A stretch of 64,000 nt of DNA from positions 26,242,517 to 26,306,516 of the forward strand of contig OX419755.1 in the NCBI GenBank assembly GCA_948567375.1. Reading direction: 5' to 3'. Shown one piece after another: positions 22,685 through 33,930 of this stretch. This DNA comes from Lunularia cruciata (Eukaryota > Streptophyta > Marchantiopsida > Lunulariales > Lunulariaceae). A program made the translations under genes and the position numbers. Each line of letters begins with the position of its first letter. Position 1 is the stretch's first letter. The notes beneath the pieces are model-generated. The model was not told the DNA's origin. It saw only the letters and a program-made list of their open reading frames with translations, and ran no database searches.

Positions 22685-24023
22685 TGTAACAATCCAAGAA
22701 GCACACAAGATTGGAACTCTCAAGAAACTTTGATGCCCCAAAGGAGCACCTTCCTTTATTATATAGCAAAGAAGATCCTCTCAAAGTGAGCTACACCCTT
22801 AGATTAGATACATAGATTGGTGATATGTCAACAACCTATACTCTTAGATTAGTTATATGGATTGGTGACATGTTGATCCTTGTCCTATGTGATTTATCAA
22901 AAAAATTTGACTAAAAGGAATCTTTAGATAATCTTTCTACGGGAAGCATAGTATAGCATGGGTGAGGTATTATTGGAAAGATGTCAACAAGAAAAACAAG
23001 GAAGGGAGAAGGAAACACCTTTATTTCCAAAGGGAGAATAAGATTCTATTTTTTAAGCCTAATTCTTTTGTTTAGGTCTCCTTACCCTCCCTAGCAAGGA
23101 TCTCCTTACCCTCCCTAGCACTTGGTGCAATTGGTCCTTTATTTCTTCATTGGCTATATCTTCTTGTGATGGCACCAATTATGCATCATATTGTTGATCA
23201 CCCATCCCTTTGCTTCAACATCCAATGAAATTTTGATGCAAGTGAAGGACTCCTCACTTGCAAATCCTTCTTTTGGGCATATGTTTCCTTCTCTACTTGC
23301 CTCTCCTCCTTTTCACATCTTTGGTATTACGACAATGTCTTCATTGTTATTTTCACACCCATGATCATCTTCCATGATATCTTCCATCACAACATCTTTA
23401 TCTATTGCATTGTGAGTGTCTTTGTCACAATCTACTCCTAAGGACTTCACTTACATATAGCTTCCTCTTCTTCTTGGATGCTTGCACCTTCATTTGTGCC
23501 AATAAGTCCTTTCTTTTTTGCAAGTATCCTAGGGTGTTATATACCTCTTCCACATGCATGTACCATTTCATCTTTTCATACTTTTTTATGGGCCACTCTA
23601 TATTTTTGGTGACATGTTAGCAAGCTCCACTCTTAGATTAGTTGCCTAGATGGATGACATGTCAGTCCTTGTCCTATCTTGTTAGTCAAATAGGTTTGAC
23701 CAGAGGGAATCTTTATGGAGCTCAGAATCATATGGGTGAGGTACCATTGGAAAGCTCAATGAGATGAATCATGGGGGAGAAGGCAAGCCTTTTTCTTCCA
23801 AAGCGGAAACATATTCTTATTTTTGAGGCCTAATTCATCTGTCTAGGCCTCCAAAATTAGCTCTAAAGTTTTTAGCCTATTTTTGACTTCTGCCCTATTA
23901 GTAAAAGTACTCCTTTGGTGACACCTCCATCTGATCTAGTTATCCTATCATACACAACATCCTTCTAGATGTTACCAAGCTAATTTTCACCTCTAGATAA
24001 TATGTCTAGCTAATGGTGTTACA
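22685..24023 (-). repeat. Rearranged 5' LTR of the minus-strand CvA element
   Basis: Two overlapping LTR parts flank a foreign block. 23606-24023 holds the LTR 5' portion (plus-strand end GGTGTTACA, single ~150-bp unit). 22685-23081 holds the 3' portion, reaching the primer site. About 250 bp of LTR is represented in both, so this is not a simple insertion. 23082-23605 between them is unrelated to the LTR: it begins with a short tandem of CTCCTTACCCTCCCTAGCA (about 23080-23122) and on the minus strand contains a Lys-rich frame (LGYLQKRKDLLAQMKVQ) I do not recognise. Confidence 0.65.
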
Positions 24024-27000
24024 TTAAGTTTACCCTTAGGATGACCCCATGGAGTATTTATTGTCATCACATCTGGAGGAGATTTCATTATAGGCTTGAG
24101 CATCATTTTCCAATGGGCCATGACTAAACAAACACATTCCTCTCTAAAAATTCTAGCCTAGAGTCATGATAATCTCCCAATCTCCAATATCATCATTAAA
24201 TCACTCAAACCCCAATTCCACAACAAGAAATCAAGCTTCTTGTTGCAAATGAACCCCTATATACAATGAAGTGCACACTTTACTCTCTCTCTCTCTAAGC
24301 AATTTCAAAATCATCTCCAAAAGTGCTCTATATCTTCTTGTTTGGAAAACCATTGTGCATGTTCATAATCTATTTTTTGAGAGACAATGCCTACACAAAC
24401 ACCCACTCATCCAATCTCTCAACCTCTTGTTTCTCACCACAAAAATCTCTAGACATTCTATGCACGAATTCACAAATTTATTAAGTCAAAAGGAGCTATT
24501 GCACAAGAAAGAGCCTCAAATTTATAGCTCAGGTCAAACCATTTCAAAATTCAATGATTATGTCCTTGATGAACCATTGTTTTCTATGCATGCAAGCATC
24601 TTGGCCAATTTGAATTATCATCAATTTCTATTCTTTGTCTAGGTGGTGGTCCATTCAAGTTGTTTAAATCTTTCAAGATTAATTGACTCCCAAGCCAATG
24701 ATTTTGTAGTCCAATGGTATTTGGTATGGACAATGTTTTATATTTCTTGAATTTGTTTGAATAGCTATTATTGATTCCAAAGTGTTTACTAGTCCTTTAG
24801 ATATATGTTGTTCTTGATTTGTTGTAATTATGCCTTCACTTCAGGTCAAATGTGCAACTCATTGGTATTGAATGTAGAAGTTGAAGAAGGACAAGAAGAT
24901 AAATAAGGAAAGAATGTATCTTAATTCCTAATAGATATTACAAATCTATTAAGAATATTTTTAAGAATAATGGAATGCCACGAGAATATTTCTTATGTAT
25001 GAAAAATCCTTTATGTGTTCTATCTTGTTAGAATATCTCATGATGTCTTGGATTGTATATGCACATATTGAGAGCTTAGTTTTATGAGCCACTTAAACAA
25101 AGAATCATTCAAAAATATGAACTATTTTCTCTTAATGAATATTATTAGCTAAATTATAATATAATATTATATATATATACTTTTTTATTTTTTTATTTTT
25201 TAAATTATGATTTTGATGAATTATGTAATAATTTGAATTTATTTGCATCATGAAAACTCTTCATACATTTCTAGAGTAGGCTTTTTCATTCAAAAATCCT
25301 AGTATTATTCTTACTAAGTAAAAATTTCATAACTATTGATATCTAGTTTTATCTTGTTATACAGTCATAAATTTGATATTATTTAAAAGTTTTTTTAGGG
25401 GAAATATTCCCGGGCTTAAGAGATAAGGTGAGTTATTCTGTAAAATGGATTATACCATGCAGATATAAGATGGTTGACATAAAGAGCATAGGATTTTATA
25501 TACTATTATTTATAGCAAAGCCTGCTATCAGAACTCTAGTGTCATAAATAAGTATATTGATCGATGTCATTGCTTATCTAAACGTATCTGAATGTAACAT
25601 TTAGATAAGCAATGATAATGATTAGTATACTCATTTATGATATAAGAGTCCAATGGAAGGCTTTTGGAAATATATTTGATATGTATTTTCAGTAATATCA
25701 ATTAATAATGAAATATATAAATAATTTATTATATATATTATATCATATATAACATACATTTTCATGGAACGTTACCCATCATTATCCATCAACCTATGAT
25801 GTATTGCAAATCTAACTTACAAAAAATTCATCTGATTATTATAGGTAACCTGGAACATCAAAGAAAAATAAAGCCTTTTGACTTGACATTTGTGTCTTAT
25901 AAGATCATATTTTACGAATAATTTGAGAAAAGAATTCAGTAATTTCAATAATCACTATGAAATCCTAATTGAAATTTAATCCTAAATCATGTTAAAAATT
26001 TAAAAAAATATATACCTTAACTTGTACTAATCAATACTAAGTTTACCTAAACAAAACTATGTTTATCTTGACTTGTATACATAATTACTACAAATTTTTA
26101 GTGATACTAAGTATCTAACTAGCTTTGTTATTCCTTAAATAAATATACTTCACTAAACCTATCGAATCTTTGAGAATTTCTTCAGCATCTTCAATCACTT
26201 TTTGACTGTTTTTTATTAATCTATTAAAAATTGATTCGATAGGTACAATAAAGATGAACTCTATAAACACTCATCTTGAAAAGCTTTTAAAATATTTACA
26301 ACAGCGATTCTTTTAAACTGGATACCGATGTTTATTCTCTTCAAGAGTTGCTGAATATAAACAGTCAGTTGAGCTAGGGACCACAATCTATTGAGAATGA
26401 AGTAAAGTTAACAAACTCGATATATATCATAAGAAGAAAGCGAAAACTGGCCGTCATGTGAAAGTCCTTTCCTGTTTTAAATCCCGTTAGACCGTATATA
26501 ATTCTCATTCCCTCCATTTTATTAACAATAATATCTATACCAGGTAACGTACATAAATTAAATCACCGGTTTAAAAGTATTGATTTTATTTGCCGTGTTT
26601 TTAAGATAAATCGGGACGCATAATTTAAACTCGACATAATTGATGAATCACCGTGAAAATCATTTTTAAATGACATAAACCGGAGACAAGGAGAAAGCCG
26701 ACCAGATAGAACAGAGGAAGACCCCATCAAGCCTTATAAGGAGAGACAAAGGAGACAAAAGAGGTAGAATGGGGCTAGCCCCAATAGTATCGATATGAGA
26801 ACAAGGAGAACATCTATATCTATGCATTCTTTCTCTCTGCAGTAAATAATACGAATTTAAGTCATATATAGGGTGTATGTAAACTAGGTAATGATTTAAA
26901 ATGATTTAAAATAGCTGGACGTTGAATTAATAAGGAATATAAGCACTCTCCAAGATTAAAATTTTAAGCGTAGACTAAATTAATATAGATCACAAATGAA

Positions 27001-27300
27001 TAATATATAAAAATGAGCAGTGAATGGTAAATTTAAGATGTAAAAAGGTTCATTACAACAGCTAAATAAGTTGTAATAGTTCCAAGATAAAAATTTCGGT
27101 TTAAAATTTTTCCGTTTCTCTTTACATTATTCTTTAAATTATTAACAAATTATTTTAAACTTATAAAAAATATTATCTTATTTATTCTGAAATATAATCT
27201 TGCTCTCTATATTTTATCTTGAATAATATTAAGTCAAAAGAAATGTTAAAATTATCCAAGATATTTTCATGTAAATATAAATTGAGTAATATAGATTTTT
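24024..27300. other. AT-rich DNA without a recognisable gene
   Basis: I see no coding region with family similarity. The 123-codon plus frame at 24271 has no recognisable domain and biased low-complexity content. A long hairpin lies at 25511-25668, and a perfect 12-bp palindrome GGGGCTAGCCCC near 26770. Base composition becomes more even toward the RRS1 side. Confidence 0.5.
25511..25668. repeat. Long imperfect inverted repeat (hairpin)
   Basis: Left arm about 25511-25584, right arm about 25595-25668, loop ~11 nt. The inner 54-nt arms match at roughly four positions in five, including an uninterrupted TCATTGCTTATCTAAA with its complement. Several differences would be G-U pairs in RNA. The outer ~20 nt of each arm also match loosely (AAAGCCT). 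It could be a foldback MITE or a microRNA-type precursor. No clear target duplication seen. Confidence 0.6.
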
Positions 27301-28900
27301 TTTATCTTGAGACTAAATTAGTATACTTGGTCTAAATGCCGTCTGTGATAAAGGAAAAGAGTTACTTTGATCTTGACCACGATTTCTGCCGTCACCAAGA
27401 AGAAACGGGGTGCGTACAAAGAAAGCAGGAAGATGTGTCTAGAATCTGCTTCCAAGATATAACAATCTTTGAGCTCTGAGATGGATAACTTTTACATAAC
27501 TTTCTCTTGTCATCCTCAAATATAGTCCGCTGTCCAAGTTTGAAATCTCTGCACTTATATTTCATACAGTATCTCAAATCGTTCCCCTAGTCACATAACG
27601 TTGTTCAGGCAGCTGGGAAGATTAAACATTGATCGTCTACATTCCATTTCAAGACCTGGTGCGGAATCCAAATAAAACACAAATGGCCTGTGAGAAAGGG
27701 TAAATTCAATCTCTTCCAGTGGCCTGGCCCGGAATCTAAACAAAACCTAATGCGATATCACAACGTGGGAAAAGTCTGTTTCGTTATCTATTTAATCTCA
27801 TAATTTGGATTGAACAAGAGTACGCAGGGCAGCGGCAAAACTTGTCATATCGAGGGCAAATAGCGACCTCTAGATGAATTACGCGACAACCTCCCTTTGT
27901 AACGACCTAGTTTAACAAAAAGTAATTTTGTGCACCCGTCTGTGATAGTATCAACTTTTGAGTGCGCATCATCTTTTAACACACTGAAATCTCTGGTTTG
28001 CATGACGTGCCCAAAAATATAATCTTTCGTAACGGTGTCGATATCTCCCGGTCTTGCAACTCCTTGAAAATATTCGAGGAAGTAACTCTGACGAGGCAGA
28101 CGTTCTCTTCGATAAGATTCTGTACTCGTGCATCCTTGCTGCAGACGGGTAACCCCTCAGGTAAAGTGAACGAGAACCGGATGTACTTCAAGGAACAGTG
28201 GACACGTTGCATGTAGCAACTACAAATTAGTGGTGCTCAGAGTAAAGTGTACAGAGAAGGGAACATTCAGGAAGGAATTATTGTCTGTGAATCCAACGTA
28301 AAAGTCGCTTTCTTTGCGTAACTGTACTTGAAGTCTTGAGATGCATTGAGGTCCAAAGCATATGAGCAGACCCGAGTGGAAGTATTGGAAGATAGTGAAG
28401 GACGCTGACTAGTCTATAAAAGCATCATGTGTGCCGACTACCAAGAGCAGCTAGACAGACAAGTTTCACAAAAAATATTTACCAACGCCAGGTGCGCGCA
28501 CTATAGACGAATCGGTCCTGATTTCGACCTGAAATGTTGTATGAGAGATTGACAGTGCTCCAACACTCAAAACCCGACTTGAGGACATGGACATTGGACT
28601 CTGGGTCATTTAACTGGGAATTGCGGTTTATCAGGAAAAGCAGCAAAGTTCTTGGTTGTAGACAAGTCTACATAACTCGGAGAACTGATACGCCTTCTTT
28701 CTAAAGTGCGACGTGAATGCGAGTACAGGGTGTGGGTGCAATTCCAGAACAAATAGAAGAGAGTGTACGAGAGTTAAGTAACAAAAAAGCATGCTCGTCG
28801 AATCTCGAACACTGGTACTTCACTGGCTTGTTCACGGCAACCATAACGGTAAAAGGGATCTGATCATCAAGGCAGGATTCCCCCAAGAAGCTTCATACAG
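27301..28900. other. Low-copy intergenic DNA downstream of RRS1
   Basis: Base composition resembles the RRS1 gene rather than the surrounding repeats, and no transposon similarity was found. Short open frames on the minus strand (27392-27577, 27976-28212, 28701-28886) show no domain I recognise and no supporting splice structure. A short direct duplication, with CGGAATC as its core, occurs around 27655-27680 and 27723-27746. Confidence 0.4.
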
Positions 28901-28913
28901 AAATCTCGTTTCA

Positions 28914-28919
28914 TTTATT
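28914..28919 (-). terminator. Candidate polyadenylation signal of RRS1
   Basis: AATAAA on the minus strand, 83 nt beyond the RRS1 stop codon, in an AT-rich 3' region. The distance is plausible for a plant 3' UTR. Confidence 0.45.
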
Positions 28920-29001
28920 TACAGAACTCTCTAGTAAGATCCAAAAAATATGATTACCCCTGAATGGATAGAGTAGGCCCTCAAAACTGAATTGCACAGT
29001 T

Positions 29002-31541
29002 TTACCTCGTCCCTGATTTCCTATTTGATAACCCTGCGCTAGATTTCCCTTTAAAGGACCCTCCACTTTTCGTCCCTAAAGGTTTTTTGCTGCCGCCTGA
29101 CTTCGATCCACCCCCGGCTCTAGAACCACCTGACTTTTTATTGAATAGTCCTCCTTTCTTAGTCGACCGATCTTTCGCCGAGAACTTTCTTAGTCCTTTT
29201 CCTCCACTTTTTCTGTTCTCTTGTGCCCGCTTCCCCTCCTCTTCCACGTTGTACTTACTCACCGCCTGGCAGGGAATCGATGCAATTTAGTAGCTTAAAA
29301 TGGTTGTAATAATTTAAGACTCCAGCATGGAGTAAGACAAGCAGGAATTGACAAATATTCAAACATTACCTTGCCAACGTCCATAATGTCATGATTGTGT
29401 TTGGCCAATACTTTGGACAACACATTGCCAAGTTGTTCTTTCTCCTTACTTGACGCACCTTTACCTTTGCTTCCAACCACTGGTAAAAACTGGACGCAGA
29501 ACAAACATCGCAGGTTAGCGCGCACATCCAGTGGACACGACAAGCAGTGAGCTTCAAGGCGCAGCACGTAATCGATAAAACCTAGACTCGGCATCCCAAT
29601 TTTCCTAGCCAGCAAGAGGCATTTTATACCTTGCGATGTTTGCCAGACTGCTTGGGAATTTTCTCTCCGGCGCGCTTCTTGTCAAACTTGCCGCCGCTAG
29701 CAGTGGCTGTGCTGGCAAGACCGGCAGCGAATCCAATTTCGTCTTTGTCCATTCGCTTGGTTGGGGTTTTGCTCCCTGTAATTGGGAGATGTGTCGCTGC
29801 CAGCTGCAAAGTACTGCGACAAAAAATGGATCATAAGAAGCATAATTATCCACTCCAGACAACGGGGTTATCTCAAGCAGGAGAAGTATCAACCAGACAC
29901 CGTGCAGCTCACCAGAAAAGCAACTAAGTCTTCTCCACCGCCTGACATGCACGGTGTGATCGAATTTTACAACGTTTCGGAGGTAAGAGTGTCGATTAAA
30001 CACAAGCATGGACATTAGAACACAAGAACTGGAAAGGTAACAGCTATGCTCTGTAGCTTCTAAGCTGAGCAGTGTATTAGATTCTTTACCTTGGGAGGGC
30101 ACCTTTGCCACCGGCTTTGGCGGCTGCTTTCAAGTTGGCAAGTTGGTTCTTATCCTGCTTTGCAACCCGCTGCTTTTTCTCCTCCTTCAATTTTTCAAAG
30201 GGATCTTCCCCAGGTACTGCAAATTACTCCAAGTGAGTGAGCGGTGATGACATTCCTGCTCACAGACCTCAAGAGTGAAAGAAACGATCAAGTCTTACAC
30301 TCAGACAGAGAGAGTTCCTCTGAATCGTACTCCTGACTAGATCTAAATCGTACAGGTACAGGAAAAACCTCTAGGCAATAGATCCGAATTCAAACTGTGA
30401 AATGGACAACTAATGCAACAACCAGATAGGTGTGACAATCTAGCATACCATCGGTGCTTTTGGCTTCGATCCAAGGAATTTGCTGATCATCGTTGACACG
30501 TTTGTAGCCGTGTCTCCGTCTCCATTCATCGGTTTGATCATCAAATTCCAGCTTGCTTCGTTTTCTCTTCTTGATGCCTGAACGAAGAATGTACGTTTTC
30601 TCCATTAGATAATATTGACCTCCTAAAACCTTGTCGATGAAAAGTATAGTGGAAGATCGATATTTACCAGGACACCAAGCCGCCCAGTGAGTAGTTCATA
30701 CATCGCTGAGCACAAGCTGCGGCTTGGTGTTAAAAGTAAGAAAGAAGATGGGCTAACCAACTTCTATTGCGCTCTAACAATAATACTCTTAAGTTTCTGA
30801 CAGGATCTGAGACAGAAATCAGACAATATACTCTCCAACTGTATAATCTCGTTCAAATATCGAAATACAATGACACCCGATGGGTATGAGAATAATACTT
30901 TAGCCGCTTCGTACCTTTCTTTTGAGCGAACTGCTCCCATTTGGTTGGAGCTCTTGGTTTCGGTAACTGGAAAAACACCACATCACAAGTCCGTTAAAGA
31001 GTAGCTACACCGAGTCAAGGTAACGGTAATTCATCAAATTCGACACCTGACTAGCAACCCTCGTAGCGAATGGAGATATTCTCTACATGCCAGGAGAGAA
31101 AGGCGGAGGCACCGATATGCTTCACTTTCCCCGTTGATTTAGGTGAATTTGAAAATCACTGACCGGCTTCTCTCGCGGCAGTTTTGTCGATGGGGCTGGC
31201 AATGAGACGAGACGACCGACTTTATCAACTGTTGCGGGAAGATCGTACAGCTTTTCACTGAGTGCCTGTACTAACTGCCTCGCCTTCTCCAGGCATTCCT
31301 CCCTACAGCGAAGAATTCAATTAAAACTCCCAAACACTTCAATTTGCAGAACACATGCTGGCAACTCATTCACTCAGACTTTGAAGTTCTGGTTTAAGGT
31401 AGAAGGTTACGATGAGTTGATAGACGCTCGGGGATCGAAGACGAGCAGATTTCCAAGATCCAAGTCGTAAAAGTCCGCTGCTTCCAGTTCCATTGCTGTC
31501 TGGTTTCCGATGGTCACCGCCGCTAGCTCCTCTGAATCCAT
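29002..31541 (-). CDS. RRS1: RRS1-type ribosome biogenesis regulatory protein, 8 exons
   Basis: The only intact cellular gene found. Exons on the minus strand: 31541-31411, 31302-31164, 30966-30915, 30577-30449, 30216-30090, 29813-29630, 29489-29370, 29265-29002. All seven introns are GT-AG and the phases join into 381 codons plus TAA. RRS1 is a nucleolar assembly factor of the large ribosomal subunit that, with RPF2, brings the 5S RNP into pre-60S particles. Family landmarks in order: [12 protein letters not shown] (exon 1), TKLPREKP (exon 2 end), [20 protein letters not shown] (exons 3-4), [14 protein letters not shown] (exon 4), GEDPFEKL and NQLANLK (exon 5), [11 protein letters not shown] then ASGGKFDKK (exon 6), and a Lys/Gly/Ser-rich basic tail (exon 8). 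The start at 31541 is the first ATG in frame; a second Met at 31493 is possible. The length is somewhat above the usual ~320 residues of plant homologs because of the tail. No frameshift or stop was found, so it is probably functional. Confidence 0.93.
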
Positions 31542-31700
31542 CGCTGCTGACTGAAAATGTCGATTCCCTCGCGAACAAACTCACCTCCACCTGAATCGGC
31601 CTTCAAGAACCCTAGGGCTCAGCAGAGGGTTTTCGGTGGACTCTCGTTGCTACTGCGTAGTGCGGAAAACGTAAACAGTAGTGTACTGCGTCCGGGATTG
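31542..31700 (-). promoter_or_regulatory. RRS1 5' region with telo-box-like motifs
   Basis: Within 100 bp upstream of the start the minus strand carries CCCTAGGGTTC and AAAACCCTC, both close to the telo-box AAACCCTA found in many plant ribosome-biogenesis promoters. I see no clean TATA box or site II (TGGGCC/T) motif. Function is inferred from the gene class. Confidence 0.4.
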
Positions 31701-31829
31701 CCCGCGTCCATCCCACCTTTGAGAGACCTAAAGATCCTCCAGTATTGGATCCAGTATAGTAGAGACTCTTACCACCCTAACGAAAATACACAACCAGGAA
31801 ATGACGAAGACACATAAAACGAAATGGTA

Positions 31830-33150
31830 GCATAGCACGTTGTGGAATTATTCGATGGAAGTTTTATTGTATTTTCTTGGATTCATTGGAAATGACACAT
31901 AGAATCTAGAGGAATTTTGTTTATCCATAGTTCAAATAAGTATTTAAATTTTATTAAGAAAATAAATCATTATATATCCAAGCTAACAAACACATCACTA
32001 AGTTTGGATATTGATTAACTCACAATATTTTTTATAGTTTTGAGAGTCTATTTTACAAGGAAGAAATTTCTATTAATATAATTTACTTTTGCTTTCCTAT
32101 GATTCAATGTTTCACGGAACTCTTCACGGAATTCATATAAACAAACTTGCTCTTGGATTTTGATATTGATTAACTCACAATAAGCTTGAGTTTTTTTGAG
32201 AGACTATTTTACAGAAAAAAGAAGTAAATTCCCATTATTTAATTTACTTTCATTTTTTCCATTTATTCTTTCAGACAACTTTTTTCATACAGAAAATTTT
32301 GCTCTTGGATTTGTGATATTTTTGTTTTATTAAGGACATCAACCTTGGTCAAATGTAAAATCAAACACGGATGCTTTTATACCATTCAAGTTAATCTCAA
32401 AAAAATGCAATGTCATTTGTACATGTTTATAAACTTGTAAACCAATAAGTGAACACCAAATTTTAAGAAAACAAATAATGAGGATACAAGAGAAGTTTAG
32501 ACCAAATATTGAATTGATGAATAAGTACCCAAGATGGCCAAGTCATTATTTATGCTTGAGGTATTTATAAGTCTATTTCTTTGCAAAGTAAGTTCTTAAC
32601 TTCCTAGCTGACTTACTCAATCCCTAGAAAGTTACTAGACACCTTTAGCCTTAGAAGGACGTCCAGTACTTTACTAGTCCACTCAATCCCTCGTGAGTTT
32701 CTTGTATATCTTCTAGATATTCTCTAAAAAATTTATAGATACTTTGTGGACCACTTTGAAATTTTTTTAGTTAACTTATATATTATATTAACTTATATAT
32801 ATATTTTAACTTATAATAAAAAAATTACTAAATTAATATATTAATATCATTATACATTCTACTTTTACTATTATATCCTTATCATAGTGTACATGGTTTA
32901 GTTTTGAATTCGTGGAGAGCACCTTTAGATTGTGAAGATGACGAAGAGGTTCTCATTTAGCCTCGTAAAGTGATAAGGCTTCAAAATAATATTATTCCAT
33001 AAATCTTGTTATGCACACGATTAACCAAACACTTGGTAAGGATTTAATCAACTTTACATTCCTTGTGATCCTGAAGTGTGATTATAAGAGCAGACGTTAA
33101 ATTTGGTAAGAAAAGAAAATAGGGTTGAAAGTAAAAAATCTAAATGTCAA
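31830..33150. other. AT-rich intergenic DNA with a 155-bp direct repeat
   Basis: No gene. GATATTGATTAACTCACAAT occurs at 32007 and 32162, and the surrounding ~150 bp (AGTTTTGAGAG/AGTTTTTTTGAGAG, then CTATTTTACA) is repeated in tandem with divergence. Confidence 0.55.
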
Positions 33151-33930
33151 TATGTAAAGAATATGGTAGGAATATGATACATGGACAAGAATTTGATAAG
33201 CAATTAGATAGGCAATTTTGAGAATAAATAAATGATCCATCAGTTGTGATTAGTTTATAGACCTGAGTGTCAAAAGGTTAGAGGATGTAATTAATGAGTA
33301 GAGAACGTAACTTTATTACCAAAAATAAAAGATATAATACAATGGTGTGCATCAATATTTTCTTCATAATTCTTGACAATTTTGAGTATAAGTAGATGAG
33401 CTTTGGTTTCTTGTAAGGTACAAGGTAAGGTGGAGAAGGTGAAAATACTACAAACAGCGGGAAATGGGGGAGTGAATAAGCTATTCATGATTGAGGAATC
33501 TTGACCATAATCCGAAGAGAAGAGAAGTAAGTTTAAGTAAGTTGAAGATCTTCTCTTCTTTTCGGATCTTAAACTTACTTGCCTAGAGTTGTTGTAAGCA
33601 AAGCTTGTGGCTAGAAGAAGAATCAACTAATTTTGGTGGTGCATATGAATAATTCCACAAAGCATATCTTCTAAGGTATGGTGTACCTAACACAACCTTT
33701 TGTTTAAGGGGTAGGTATTGCACATGGTTAATTTGGATCTCAAAATCTCAAATACCATTTTGGGTGGTGAAGGAACAATTACAATAAGATATGGGTATCC
33801 TTGAGACACTATGGTGATAAAATATAATATCAAAGCAAGCTTTGCAAATGGAGGTACATCTAATGTGTTAATGGTAGAAACTAGTTGGATCTTATCACTT
33901 GATTTATCCACAAACATAACAATAATGAAG
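33150..33930 (-). pseudogene. CvB-like integrase remnant
   Basis: Minus-strand fragment resembling the integrase of the CvB elements. 33917-33687 reads FVDKSSDKIQLVSTINTLD, matching the core beginning at about 47770. 33626-33291 reads FAYNNS near its start, then YGQDS and LQETKAHLL, matching the C-terminal part near 48090-48270. A shuffled inverted repeat has rewritten 33509-33587. No LTR is attached. Confidence 0.65.

Larger units (their letters stand above)
16291..24023 (-). mobile_element. CvA chromovirus, minus strand, decayed
   Basis: A whole but broken Ty3/gypsy chromovirus read right to left: damaged 5' LTR (24023 down to 22685), primer binding site, two leader ORFs, gag, PR, RT (split by a solo LTR), RNase H, integrase, chromodomain, 3' LTR (16859 down to 16291). 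The flanks are TTTTT on the left and TTAAG on the right, so no target duplication supports the outer ends, possibly because the 5' LTR is rearranged. LTRs here have one, not two, of the ~150-bp tandem units. Confidence 0.8.

Noticed and set aside
24271..24642. 123-codon plus-strand ORF
   Set aside because: Low-complexity Ser/Leu/His-rich text in AT-rich DNA, no domain, no neighbouring exon signals.
26769..26782. Perfect palindrome GGGGCTAGCCCC as a possible operator or terminator
   Set aside because: Twelve bases with a restriction-site-like core, no stem-loop length or context in a plant genome to support a function.
27976..28212. 78-codon minus-strand ORF downstream of RRS1
   Set aside because: Considered as an exon of another gene, but no family similarity and no convincing adjoining exons were found.
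29631..29927. Plus-strand ORFs over the RRS1 exon 6 region
   Set aside because: Antisense to a well-supported exon with correct splice sites.
31557..31817. 86-codon plus-strand ORF starting 15 bp from the RRS1 start, as if divergently transcribed
   Set aside because: No domain or homology recognised; it lies over the RRS1 5' region, and overlap of two start codons within 15 bp is implausible without transcript evidence.
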